NCBI GenBank assembly: GCA_036852015.1 | Contig: JAANDG010000599.1 | Location: 24,146-88,145 of the forward strand | DNA: 64,000 nt | DNA from: Pelodera strongyloides | Taxonomy: Eukaryota > Nematoda > Chromadorea > Rhabditida > Rhabditidae | Reading direction: 5' to 3' | Part shown: positions 39,301-51,800 of the stretch, in pieces | How positions within the stretch are numbered: the first letter of the stretch is position 1 | Layout: each line of letters starts with the position of its first letter | Made by a program: the position numbers and the translations under genes | The notes under the pieces: generated by a model | What the model saw: only the letters and a program-made list of their open reading frames with translations | Database searches by the model: none | Told to the model about the DNA's origin: nothing

Positions 39301-40932
39301 AAAATTGCAATTCAATTTGCGTTGATGTCGCATCTTAGGTACTTCTTCTTAGGTTCATGTGGTGGCTCATATTCCGGGAGGCTCGTCTGAGTCCTTGGAG
39401 GGATGGTCAATCAACTACTACAATGCCTTCAACAGGTTGGTAATAACACCACCTAACGAATAAGACAATGTGCAAATCATGTAAACAATAATAATAATAA
39501 TAGCTGCCCTCTTATTATTTAATTGTCCTCTCTTCTCAGATTCGCTAACACCATTGTTGCGCAATTCTTTGGTCACACGCACAGTGAAGAGTTTTACGTG
39601 ATGTACGCAGACCCGGAGAATTCACATAGTACACCTACTGGAGTCATATACAGGTTTTTTCCCTAATATTATTGCATTGCTGAGACAATGATATCTTTCA
39701 AACAGTTCGTGAAATGTAACTTTCAGTTTCTTATGGTTAGTGAAGGAAATTTCGGCGTTTTTTTAATTCCACAATATTTCTCCACTAGAATTATTTGTTA
39801 TCAAAAGATGCTTATAAATAGGGTACAATCGTGCACCATAATATTTTTGTTTTTGTTTAGCGCGCCCAGCATTACCACCTACTCGGAATACAATCCCGCA
39901 TACAGAGTTTACACACTGGATGGCAACTATCCCGGCTCACAATACGTCAGTGGTGTTTACATAACTATGGACGATTGTGAAATGAGCCTATTTTCAGGAC
40001 AACTTTGGTTACACATTTCGACTAACAAACAACAACAACAATATATACTAGTATTAAACCAATGATTTATTAAGAAAGTTTGCTCACAGTCTGCCTCCTA
40101 CAGGAGGGATCGCAGTTTAAGAAAAGCGTATTTATTATATTTTAAGGCTATCACCGATTTTTGATTTAAGGGTATCATCGATTTCGAGGAGTGGTTCTTT
40201 AACTTAACGACGAACACCGACCCCACCAAGCACCAATGGGAACAATTGTACGCCAGCGTGCTCACGGTATTAGAATCTTTACAATTACAATTTCATAAAA
40301 CATCTCAGCAGAACAAAACTTGAACAGCCGAGTCTCAATGTCATCCGCGTCCTTCTTTCAGAGAAAACGATGGTTCAGTTGCTTATGAAGCTGTACAATT
40401 GTGATCAATGCGGTATAGCGCTGTCATAAACGTGATTACAATCTACACATATACTACCGTTTAGGAATACGGATTGGAAAGCACAGTCCCCTCTGAATGG
40501 AATAAAATGGTTGAAAGGATGAAGACTGATGACGTCCTCTTCAATAAGTACAGGAAGTGAGTAGATAAAATCTAGCTATTGACAAAATGAAATCATAATA
40601 ATTTCCTCGGATTGAGAAATGTGCAAGAAGCTCCAAGCTCCTGCAGCACTTCATTTACTTGTTATACTAAAGCAAGTCTTAGAATTTGATTCTGTCATAA
40701 TTTTCGAAACGTTACGTACCCGGTACCCCTAGCCTTTTCACACCACTGAACCTTTACAATCTTTTTATTTTCATTTAGGAACTATTATCGACGTGACGAC
40801 ATTGCCAAATGTGATGCTGCTTGCAAGCTGGGATGGCTATGTGACTGCAAAAAGGCACATCATTCAGATAAACTCTGTGCCGATTTGAATGGTACATATA
40901 TTTATCTTTTAATTAATTCTGCACTGGTTTGA
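36375..40932 (+). CDS. acid sphingomyelinase (sphingomyelin phosphodiesterase)
   Basis: Seventeen exons (36375-36450, 36579-36691, 36766-36840, 36936-37100, 37316-37438, 37685-37804, 37946-38023, 38152-38243, 38526-38636, 38745-38828, 38922-39009, 39353-39435, 39540-39653, 39861-39945, 40171-40266, 40465-40556, 40779-40932) give 582 residues. Order: signal peptide (MRLYSATLLVIATILAASVA), saposin-B domain with QCESC and paired cysteines (about 35-115), proline-rich linker, then the calcineurin-like metallophosphoesterase domain with the zinc ligands in LTDVHLD (about 153), VSGDLMSH (231), GNHE (272), HIPGG (381) and GHTH (413). The C-terminal cysteine-rich tail (CDAACKLGWLCDC) is also family-typical. 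It hydrolyses sphingomyelin to ceramide and phosphocholine in lysosomes or outside the cell. C. elegans has asm-1, -2 and -3; which one matches is not decided. The 3' end is uncertain: exon 17 may read on to the TGA at 40930-40932 or splice at 40891 to another exon (41672-41868). Confidence 0.93.
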
Positions 40933-43900
40933 ACTACTGGAATATGTTGTTTCTGTCAAACTGCTGTAAATAGAATATCTCCAATTTTCCTTGCGTTCCT
41001 TGGCGATCTGAAAGTCGCTGTGAAAAACCCTAAAAATGCTTGCTTAAGAAACAACCCCCCCCCCCCATCCAATTTGAACCTTTCGCCGTATTTGCAATGT
41101 AAGCACAAATTTGCAACGTAAGCGAAAATTTCCGTAAATATTTAATACTCAGATACCTGTTTTTCATAACGCATGGATTGCATGCTCAGGAATACAATTT
41201 CCACTCTTGGCCCGGCATATTTCATAAACTTTGGCGAATTCTCCTACAAATCGCACCCTGATACTTCTAAAACACGCTACGTTGCCGTTTTTCACAGTAC
41301 AAAGCGATAAGAATTGTTGCTAGTCCCCAAAACACTACAACTAATGGTACGGAACGTAGACGCTAAGGTGAAAGAATTGTAAAAAAAAACAATACATTGA
41401 TTTTCCGAAAAGAAGCTTATTTAAACTAATGTAGGCCAAAGTTATGAGTTTACATTCCAAAAGTGGAGTAGTAGTTGGGAACAACTCACCAAATATTCAA
41501 ATAAGAACAGTATATCACGAACTGTTTGGATGCAAACTTACAATTATATGGATATCAATTGCGCTGCGATGCCAGTGGTAATCAATTCAAGAAAAGGCTG
41601 ACTCTAATTTGGCACTCTTCTAACACTACTCCCGTGCATAACTTTCGGTATTTTTCTGAATTCTTTTCTAGTTTTCACCAGGCAGGGTGCCAGAATAGGG
41701 CAGCATCCGAAAGAGCATATTGGGTGTATGAAAAAATGTATTTCAGGAGCGACTGGTAGAAACCGCGCCCCGCTGTACAGAAAGGAAGTAAAAGAGCACC
41801 ACCCTTCGAATGCCGATGTTCTTAAACAGATGTACAGCGTGAGAGCCGAACAGAAGTGCAAACTCTAACTTGTTTATAGAAACAAGTGGAACCGCTACTC
41901 TGAATAAGTATAAATACATATTAATAATAAACGTGGATTCTTTGTGTACGGTTCGTTACTTGTTTATTGTTGCGACTGTAGTAAATTGGGAAAGTAAGTT
42001 ACTGCAAACAATAAGAAATACACTGGCGCGTGAAGTTAAGAAAGTTGTGGGGGATGCACTGGTAAGCTGATGGCACGAAGAACACAAAATCGTAAGAGCG
42101 AAGTAGCGGTCGGTCCCAACAAAAAAAAAAATACAAAAAGAGGAGGAGTAGACAACCGTGCATTGACCACCGTTTTCAAACCGTGCGTTTTTGGCATTCT
42201 ACTAGCCAAATTCAAAATATTTTGTCAGCATTTCGTCATTTGGATTCTTCGGAGTGTGTGATCATTTGAAAAGGCCATCTCTCGATTCTTCCAGGGCCGT
42301 GCTAGTATTAAAATAGGCAAATCGCGGAAAACGAATTTTCCCATACAAAATCGCAAAAAATGGTTGTTTGAGAACATTTAAACCCAAATCGGGTGGTATT
42401 TCGCTTAAAGTAATTGTTTGATGACATACACTGATCGAACGATCTTTACGCGTTTCGCCAAATCTACCTTTCGTTAGCACGAATTGCTAAAATAGTTTGG
42501 TCTACATCCAAAAAATGTTAAAACGAAATGTTACCCGGTTTGGTTTTTTTGTCCAAAAATAATTCAGGAAATTTGGTCAAAGAAAATAAACATAACAATA
42601 TACAGGAATAAGGGGAACATAGAGAAAAACATGTTCAACATTTGATTTTCTATGGAAAATATCCGCTTTTGTACGATCGCTGTATGATTTTGTGCACATT
42701 GCATGCACGATGCAAAAAAAAATTCCCATAATTATTTTTCCGCGTAATCCAAATGACGAAATATTGACAAAAGTGTCGAATTTACAAGTATTAAAATCTA
42801 AAATTGGCCGCAACGAAAGCACACGGAAGCTTTCTCCGCCCCTTGAATTTTTTTGCTTCAATATGCGGGAAACACTGCCCGCTATTTCGCTTTAACAGCT
42901 ACACATTGTTAGGATATTGTATGCCACCAATTTGCTTACAAGATCATCTACCTATTTCTGTTTCCTAAAAATGGAAACTGAAAACAGAAATCGAAATCTA
43001 TTTTCCAAAAAAAAACGCATATCCTAGGCACATAGGCATCTCTCATTCCAATATATCAACGACAAGTGCGCGTATTGAAACCATTCCCTCTCAACTTTTG
43101 AAGGTCGCTCATTTGTTCCCCTTTCTTGGTTGTATATGTAAATTCGAGACTCCCACAATGATGGGTTTGGTTTCTCTTTCTACGGCACGCGAGTTCCATT
43201 TGTTCTGGTTTGATAGATGACAAATTACACGATTGCTTGTGTGACTGTGAAAGCTAGCCGCTGTGCGATGAGAAATCAATTGTTGCTTGAGCATTCCCGT
43301 CGACAACCGCTGGACAAACTGTTGCTCTCGTTTCGGATTGTTTACCGGTTTGGGTCTAAGTTATTGACTACCGGTGAATCATTCATTCTTAGTATAAAAC
43401 ATATTTGTTGATGAGGGTCAGCTATCTGCCACAAAAACATGTGAAGACGCTTATCAAGCTTGACAAAAATCAAGTTTTGTCAATTATCTGGGCTGGTTTG
43501 TGCGCGTTTGTATGTGAATGCAATGTGGATATTTTGCAATGGCAGGTACGCTTAGGATTTATTTCGTGTATCGATTACATCTTTTTGTATTTACTACACA
43601 TGCCTATTTTCATTATGCATTAAATGTATAAATTGCACCTATACATTTCTTTCTACACCAATGGGGGGAGTTGTGCTTATGGAGTCATATTTGTGATCGT
43701 GCACACACACGTATTCTATGTCGGACTAAATTACTTTCACCCTTTTGATTTATAGGTTTCTGATACATTTTCCCCCATAACTGTCTGTGATTTGCGTACT
43801 TGTATTTGCATATGTATGAATGATAAGTCACAAAGTCACCCCTCATTTTCCTTGAAACGTGTCTCCGAACCAATAAAGAAAATTACACAATAAAAAGAGA

Positions 43901-44748
43901 GGTAGCAGGAGTTCGCGGTATATATTGGAACACTGTCGGAATCACGGTCACTCGGTATTACTGTATTATGGTAGGTTGAATATCCTAAAAACACTCCCTT
44001 TCCCACTACGTTATGAAGATTTCCATGATGTTCCTTGATTTTGCTCCATAGGTCCTAATATAGCTAAGTACCTAGCGCATGAACCAGAGCTTCTCACATT
44101 TTATTTACACATGTGTGCTTTCTGAATCAGCCCGGTTGTATGAATAACAATAACCGAGTGTGCTACCTAAACATCTGTTGTTATTTGACCTAAACTGTGT
44201 GAAACTTTCGGTTGTCAGGCCCCTTTCCCAGCGCACAGTATAAGCAACCTCAATAGGCAACTTTCCCGCAACAAAATGCCGTTACTTCGGCAACCTCATT
44301 CTAAGATAAAGATGTTCTCATACAATTAGAGCTGATCAATTGAACTCATGCCTCCCAAGGGTCCAATTATTTTCATATTTTTCATGAAGCCTATTAAGTG
44401 TTCCGCATATAAACAAGTAACATGTCCTCACTTTCGGGTATTTTTTTGCACATTATATTATTCTATCTGTTACTTGCAATAATAGAAGGATACAAAAAAA
44501 AATGCAAAAACCGGTGAGAATAATTGAATTGTAACCGGGAGAAATATATATAAGACTTGCTCAATCTTCCGTTGGTTTCCTTTCCTTTTCCTATCTGTTT
44601 TAAACCATGTACTGATCTATTGCCGCACTTTAATTTTTTCTCTCATAAATGTTGGGTTTTGGGTAAACTTTACACGAGCTCTCAGGAGTATACACTCTAT
44701 ATTTCAAATGGACGGCACTAATAGTTGGCATTCTTCTTTGAATCTTAG
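40933..44748. other. intergenic stretch, one doubtful exon
   Basis: AT-rich. At 41672-41868 (+) a TTTTCTAG acceptor precedes 65 open codons (GCMKKCISGATGRNRAPLYR within) ending TAA; in phase 1 it could be an alternative last exon of the acid sphingomyelinase. A C11 run is at 41055-41065. No other gene recognised. Confidence 0.4.
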
Positions 44749-45148
44749 ATGGTCAGGCCTATTTCAGGTAACCCCTATTTTTGGTTACTTCATCTGACTC
44801 TCCGTGTCAAATACAGTAGGATACAATATTTTTCCAATTTTCATGTGCAACATCTACGCAGTAATCAGCAACTTACCATAGCCAGTGATACCCAACAATC
44901 TATCGCAGCTTTTCGCGATATTTGGACTGTATGCCGTATTGGGCGTGGCAATTGCGATATTAGGCAATCAGCGCGAATGTACGTGAAAACTGCGATTTAT
45001 TGTTGGGTATGACTGGCTATGGTAAATTGCTGAATACTGCGTAATTTTGTGCCTGAAATTTGCAAACAAATTGCATTCTACTACATTTGACATGGAGAGT
45101 CAGATGAAGTGATCAAAAATAGAAGTTACCTGAAATGGGCCTGTCCCT
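44749..45148. mobile_element. palindromic MITE (family A, copy 2, diverged)
   Basis: About 400 bp alignable end to end with 29090-29499 (shared GGTCAGGCC, CCCCTATTTTTG, TTGGGCGTGGCAATTGCGAT, TGACATGGAGAGTCAGATG) and itself an inverted repeat. The flanking TTAA sites have decayed to TTAG and TCAA, so this copy is older. Confidence 0.85.
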
Positions 45149-45562
45149 CAAATCCGGGTTGTCACGCATGTGTATAGCAATTTCGAGTAGCAAAACAATT
45201 TATTCAACACAACGAGACTTAACTGTCGGTAAGTATAATACCATGAACAAATCTAATCTAGCAACAATATTCAACTTAAAGGGGTGAAAAAGAACACGCT
45301 GAACGTAATTCATGAGATAGTGTTTATTATAATTAGTATCTATTATCTTAGACATGACGACTTCTGGGCTATAATCGTTCTTTTTTTACGCAACACACAT
45401 CTTACGCTCGAAAATGCTTCTCATTTACAATTTTCACACCATGTAATTACTGAAACCGGGCGACAGCTATTCTTTTGGGTGCCAATTACAGTAAATAACT
45501 GCCATTAATCAAGGATGAAAAAGAACGTTACGCATTGATTTATCGACCTTATGTTTTACGGA
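45149..45562. other. intergenic stretch, nothing recognised
   Basis: Short AT-rich gap between the MITE and the vWA-like gene. Confidence 0.4.
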
Positions 45563-47099
45563 TTACTGAGGGTTTCTTGCCGGAACGCTATTGTCTCTAA
45601 TTCTCGGATTATTACCTCGTTCCCCTTTCTCCAGTGGGCATCTTCTATGGGGACATCCACTTACCGAACGGTTGCGCTTTCTTAGGAAAGAGAACAATTC
45701 CGGCCCAGGCTCAGAAATGTACGAAGGCTTGCGAGGAGTCCGTGGAGTATCGGTGAAAACAGCCGATGCATTGATCTCCTTCTTATAGAGAACAACATGG
45801 TCAGGCAGCTGAAAAATTCCTTGATGAACAATACAGTTTAATATTCAAGTACGCTTAATGGCACAACCCCTCGTAAAAATGTTTTCCCCAATTTGTGTGA
45901 GACACTTCTCGCAGACTACTCAAATGTGGCTGTGGGAACCGTTTTGCCTAGTATGCAAAATTGGGAAAGATATTCGCAAAGAATATCCTATCCTCAGAAA
46001 GGTACCTTGAAAATGCGTTTCTGAGCCGTAAAATACAGTGTGTTGCATGGTAAAAAAATTTCTTGATACTGATTTAATCAATGGTAACATATTTGTTTTT
46101 GTTTTGAACTCGGAGCACGTCCAGAAACCCGTTTTTGTCTATTTTTGGTTGCTGTGTACGGTAAATAGCTGTGGATCTTCTTTCGCGAATATCTTCCCCA
46201 ATTTTGCATGCTATGCAAAACGGTTTTCACAGCAGCTTTTGAGATATCTGGGAGATTTATGTAAGGAAAACAGGGAAATTTTTTTATACGTGGACCTGTG
46301 CCTTTAATGTTCAAAAAAAAGTAATATAACTAACTTCATTGCGGTTTGTACTGTAACTCTTTACAAAGGAACATCGAACGCGTGGTGTAAAAACAAAATA
46401 ATAAAAAGGGAATGAGTTATGGATTATTCAAAAATCAACTTACTTCTTGTGTCATTGCTGCGTAGAGTTCCTCTCGGCTTCCCTGGAGCAGCACATCTTC
46501 AGCGTGTTCGATTTGCGTTTTGCTGAACGATCTGTCCTCTGTGAGTATGATGTTACACAGGCTCGCACTGAGCTTCTTCGAAGTTTCCTTGAGTAAGATT
46601 GGGGCAATTGCCTTCTCTGTCAATTTGTTGTAGACACAGTAGAGTGTGATGTCGTGCCGCAGTGCCAGACATATCTTGATTGCATATGTGATATCATCCA
46701 CAGGATATCCATTGTAGAGAATAAAGAAGTAGTGGGGAGTAGACTCCCTTTCGGGGATAGTTTCCCATGCATCAAATGTGAATCCTCGTTGTGCTCGCTG
46801 AGTGATCTGACTTAAAAGGGCACTGATCTCGGCCTTTTGGCTTCCTTGTCTCTCGAGGGCCATCACGATAGAGTACTTGAGAACGCGTTCGGTTTTTGAG
46901 TTTCCCTTGGGTACTAGGTCCTGGAAGGGGCTGTCCATGGCCGTATTCATACGGTAGAAGACAGTTGGAAGGGCCCAGGTCGAGCTTGCCTTGCCTGGGC
47001 CACCCACTGAGTAATATGTGGGAAATGGGCGCCAACGGCTTCATACAGTCCCTTCCGAATAGTGCCCCGCCCATTTTTGGGTACAAGGTAAATGGCATG
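45563..47099 (-). CDS. vWA-like domain protein, fragmentary model with a frame problem
   Basis: The long exon ends at a GTAAGT donor (46444) and joins in phase 0 to 45808-45563 (LPDHVVLYKKEINASAVFTD onward). It reads SPFQDLVPKGNSKTERVLKY, then a stretch shaped like the second half of a von Willebrand A domain: YFFILYNGYPVDD-ITYAIKICLALRHDITLYCVYN. The 5' part is unsettled: from 47099 a TTTAG acceptor opens one frame (AIYLVPKNGRGTIRKGLYEA), while from about 46990 downward a different frame carries the protein, and no intron of normal size separates them. Either a short intron (GTATGA donor, about 62 bp) or a frameshift is needed. The last exon may end at a GTAAGT donor after FLRKRNRS, or read on to the TAA at 45565-45563. 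The upstream MIDAS-containing half was not found. Confidence 0.5.
45859..46303. mobile_element. foldback element, TTAA-flanked (family B)
   Basis: About 445 bp with inverted arms: 45859-45985 pairs with 46184-46303 (shared GCGAATATCTTYCCCAATTT and GCAAAACGGTT in opposite orientation). Ends are TGGCACA and TGTGCCT, flanked by TTAA at 45855-45858 and 46304-46307. Non-coding. It lies in the intron of the vWA-like gene. Sequence differs from family A, but the flanking TTAA is the same. Confidence 0.75.
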
Positions 47100-48862
47100 C
47101 TAAATCCCCTCGGGAGCAAAATGGAGAGAACTAATTTTTGTAGCTGTTTATAGCTATTAAAGAGGAAATAGTGAAGAAAGCAAAGATCAAGCAACAGATA
47201 GAATGATCAGTTTCATCACATTCTAAGAAGAAAAGCCGAGGAAATGGTGATATAGCGAAGGGATTGCAAAAGACCTGAAACAAGCACACAGCAACGAAAA
47301 CATTTAAAATTTACTGAAACAAGCACTTATAAAAAGTTATAAATTCGCATTGCCAAACATTAAGTGCAAAGTTGCGTACTTAGATTTTGTAGTGGTTAAA
47401 AAGGTGTTTCCTTGATCTACAATAAAATAAACCTTTGGCCGAGTTTTGCCCAAAGGTGTTCGTTATGGCAATCGGGTTGTCCGGTGATGAGATAATTCAA
47501 TTAGTCCCATCCCTTCCGATTAGCAGCCTGTTCTTTTGGCAGCTTTAGTTCCATCCGAGCACTGGTACGAGTACTGTCAGTGTGTATCAATTATTTCCTT
47601 TTATGAAAATTAATCAGTGGAGTAGTTATTCCCTTCTGATTTTACCTAATCCCGTGTCCCAAGCCGAACGAAAATTCTATTAAAATGTAATTCAATCCAT
47701 ACCGCTATAGATGACAATTCAAAGATTGATTTTTATTGACAGTTCAGCGCCTGTTTTTCTCTTGGAAAATGGCATGTGCACCTAGGGCTTGCGAACGACA
47801 CTTCTGTGTACATAATTCGACACGATTTATAGAAATCGCTCTTTGGTGGTTAATAACTGCCCCGAGATCCTCTGTTCTTTGTTGAAATACGTTCCCTTTT
47901 AAGAGTCACTAGGGTAGCAATTAAGCCGGATAATTATAGCGACCATTTCATAATTGCCATAGCGAGCCGTTACTAAACACTAATTCTCGCCAACAGAATG
48001 TCGGTAGCCCATTTTTTTCCTTTATTTTTTTCATTAAAAACCACTTTTTCAAGCCAGTAATTATCTAACGTATTTGTTAATTATTTATTGAACATGTTAA
48101 TTAACAGCTTTTTTAGTTGTTTGGCAAAATAACAGCAGAAAAAAGTAGCAGGCGTTTACAGACGTTTTATATAGACGTTTGACCTTACCCCCGCCCTACA
48201 TTTGTATTCTATAATTAGGCTTATTTTTTCCGTTGATTGAGACTGAGGGTTGCGATCTAGTATGTTCGTGACGTATGCTTTTCTCAATAAAACAACAAAC
48301 CAAAATTCGCCAAACATCGCTTGAGTGTCTGTACAGGGCATTCGGTTTCATTGTTGTAAATTCAATACTCGATTTTCGCTTCACCATTGCTGTACATTTT
48401 CGTGAAAATATTTCAAAAAGAAAACGAATTATCTGGTTTCTCTGGTGTTCCCAATCTCTTAATTATGCCAGAAGTTGTACCTTCGACGAAGATTAAAGTC
48501 GTCTTCTCAGTCAACAGTTCTAAATGAGCAGTTGGATTTCAGCAAATAAGAATTTTTCTTTTTCCTAGTACTTGTATTTTATGTTTATGTACAAATATGA
48601 TGATCCATTAATAGCCACCATTGTCCAATCTACTTGCTCTGTTCACTCTATGTTTTCTCCTCGGCCAAATAACGTAGGTTGTTTAATGTGGAAATAATGT
48701 TCGCGTACAGCATGTGCTATTTGAAAGAAATCCACCTAAAAATCGATAATTGTTTAGAAAATCCATTATTGGCCTTCAAAATGATTTCCGCTGCACTGAT
48801 TTAATCGATGTCTCTTCAGTGGTAGCCGATGTCATAAAATCGTCGCAATCTCAGTCTACTTT
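47100..48862. other. intergenic stretch, nothing recognised
   Basis: AT-rich, only short overlapping open frames. Upstream exons of the vWA-like gene may be hidden here but none could be identified. Confidence 0.4.
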
Positions 48863-51800
48863 ATGGATATGCTCAATATTTGGAGCATTCTCCCGCTAGT
48901 ATCTGTTCTCTGTGCTAATTGCGTGGTTGGTCATGAGTGGGATATTCGTGCAAAGCGGCAGGCGCACGCAACATCCTTCCAAGACTTGGTTAAACAAAGG
49001 ACACTAGGGAATAGGTTGAATCAGGTGAATTGGCCATGTTGACCCATTGAAGAGAAGATACAGAGCATTTATTTTTGTGTAGCTATAGTTAATAGGCATT
49101 AATCATTAACATTCCGTGGAACCTGAATGACAATTCGGCGCTTCGCACTAGCTTATCATGTTGTCTTTCTCAACTAGAGCAGGATATGGAAGTGTTATGT
49201 GACGTAGTATCATGAATATAACTATGTACACTTAGTGTCCATGTGTGATCCATCCGCAATCGGGTCAATGCATCGTTTACGACTCTCGCTTTATGGCTGT
49301 CAATGTTGAAGAAGCCCTGCTCACGTTTCTCGATCTCTCCGGCGCCGTTAAAGATGCTCCAATAATTGTCGGTTTTTCATAATTTCGGATGACCACCTAT
49401 TCGCGTTCTCCTGATGTTTTATGAAACAAACACACGCTAGTCACATGCTTCACAACCGTAACTGACAAGATGTAACAAGATATTTTAGAATGGCCGATCC
49501 TTCATCTGTAACTCGGCGCAATGTCTCAACTGTTACGCGATTATGTATTATCGGCTCCAAGGTCTCGGATTAATTGAAAGTGGATACCAGAGCAGTATTC
49601 GGGTAAACGTTTCCATCTTGGAATGTGTTTACCTAAATCTCGAGATTATACTTGCAATCATATAACTTGGCATCAATTTTTTTATTTAAAATACAATCAA
49701 AATTTATCATTTTTACCGAAACTCGGTTCATTTAGGTTCTTCCACGAAATCTCATGAATACTTCTCTGTGTGACCGCCTACAATTCATTAAACCTATTGT
49801 GCCAGTGAGTGTTACAATTCAGCTTTCCGTAGCATGTTGGAGTCGTTTAGATGGATGGTGAGCGAACTATTGCATGTGGTGATGCAATGCTGTGATTAAT
49901 ATTCAAGCAATAAGACCGAAATTGTCGAATTGGTGGTAAGGGTCGTGTATCCTCAACCCTTCTACCCTTATGTCCACGTAAATTCACTTAAGCATACGGG
50001 TTGAGAATACACACAGCTTGTAAGGGTCAGAAAACTGCTGAATGTATAAGGATTGAGCTGTACACAACCCTTACAAAGTGTCTATATTGATAACTATTTT
50101 AGTTCCCTGGGGCTCCACCTGCAACGAGTGCTCTCGCCAGTGTGATAAGCAGCGGAAAGGAGCACTTAGAAAGTATTGGCAGCCATTTGGGATCGAACAG
50201 AAACAATAACAACAACCAAAACAATCAGAACCAAAACAGTGGAACAGGAGGAGGGAATCAAAATAGACAGCAACAGCAACAACAGCAGCAGCAGCAACAA
50301 CAACAACAGCAGCAGCAGCATCAGCAACAACATCAACAGCAACAAAACCTGCATTCTCCTACTCATCAAAACAATAGACAACAGCAACAACAGCAACAGC
50401 AGCCACAGCAACAACAAGGTGGGGATCGGCGATTCCAGAATCAACAACAAGGTGTGTTTCATCTTTTCCACAACAAACAGAGCCTTTTCCAGACATAAAT
50501 TTTGTGGCACCTACTTAATAACGCAACAAGAAACTAAATAATAAAAGACTGACTGCTTAAAAGTAAAGCTAGCACAGTGTGTAATTCATGACCAATATGA
50601 ATTTGTTTCACATTCAGGAAACCGTGGAAACTTCAACAATGGTCAACAATTCCGGCAGCAGAACAACGGTACTTGATTTTTATTTTCAGTTTGAGTGCAT
50701 GAAGTAGTGCGAATGCCTGAAGTTGCATAATTCCTTGACAAAATTAACATTTAGGTCAATTCGGCAACCGCAATCAGCAGTTCCTACCAAGTCAACAGAG
50801 AGTTGGAGGGCGAACTCAAGTGGTGAGATTGCAAATTTCTTCCTTTCTGTACATTCATGTGCTTTCACTGAACTGCACCTTTTATTGAAGATTAATCCTT
50901 TCTATAAAAAAAAGAAACATAGTAACTAGAAAGTGTCCCCAAACTCATAGACTGATCCTATGGGAAAATTAAGTGTTGACTTAGACTGATCGTCTGAAAA
51001 CATTCATTAGATTCAACGTCCAACGGCAACTCGTCCTATGGTAATCAATAGAAATGGACAGTTCGTACAAGTCAATCCACAGCAAGGATGGGTTAGGGTA
51101 AGGCAACAGAAGTCAATAAATAGACGAAGAACAAGAGCTTGATTAGCATTTTTCCTTGATTATATTTTTTTCAGCCGCAACCTCAATGGCCGAATCAGCA
51201 ATTTGTTCGTCCCACAATTCCAGGCCAGTGGAATGTAATGAATGTTTTTTTCATTGGATATCTTGAATTCATCCATTTAGACAATATATCACTATATTAA
51301 CCACGATTGCAGAACGTAGGAGCACAATTTGGACAACATATCGGACAGATCGCAACAGGGAATACTGGCTGGGGAGGTGAGACAAAGGCCAGATATACTT
51401 TTTTGTTTGCCACAAAACTCTGCTAATTACAAGCTCCTCCTCACCGTCCTTTCCGCATAAACGTTTATGTATTAGTAGAATAATTTCTCAAGATGCAATC
51501 GGCGTTCTAAGCCACACGAACCAAATGTTGTTAGTAACCACATTCTTTATTTAATTTCCACGCACTCTGTCGATAGGTTTTCTTGCATGTGAGCACACTT
51601 TCAGTTGGTCATGATGAGCATGGTGGACTGCATCCAGTTATTCCACCTGTGGGCGGAATTGGAGGGGGCGGAGGAAACGGTGGTGGGGGACTGTTCCCAG
51701 GGGTCCCTGGCCCTATCCCAGGAGCTCCCGGTGGTCGTCCTGGTGGTGGTGGCAAAGGTGGTGGTGGTGGTGGCAAAGGTGGTAGATGGGGTAGTGGGAG

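Noticed and set aside
50166..50510. Leu-rich 114-codon minus-strand frame
   Set aside because: Complement of the CAG/CAA repeat; not a gene.
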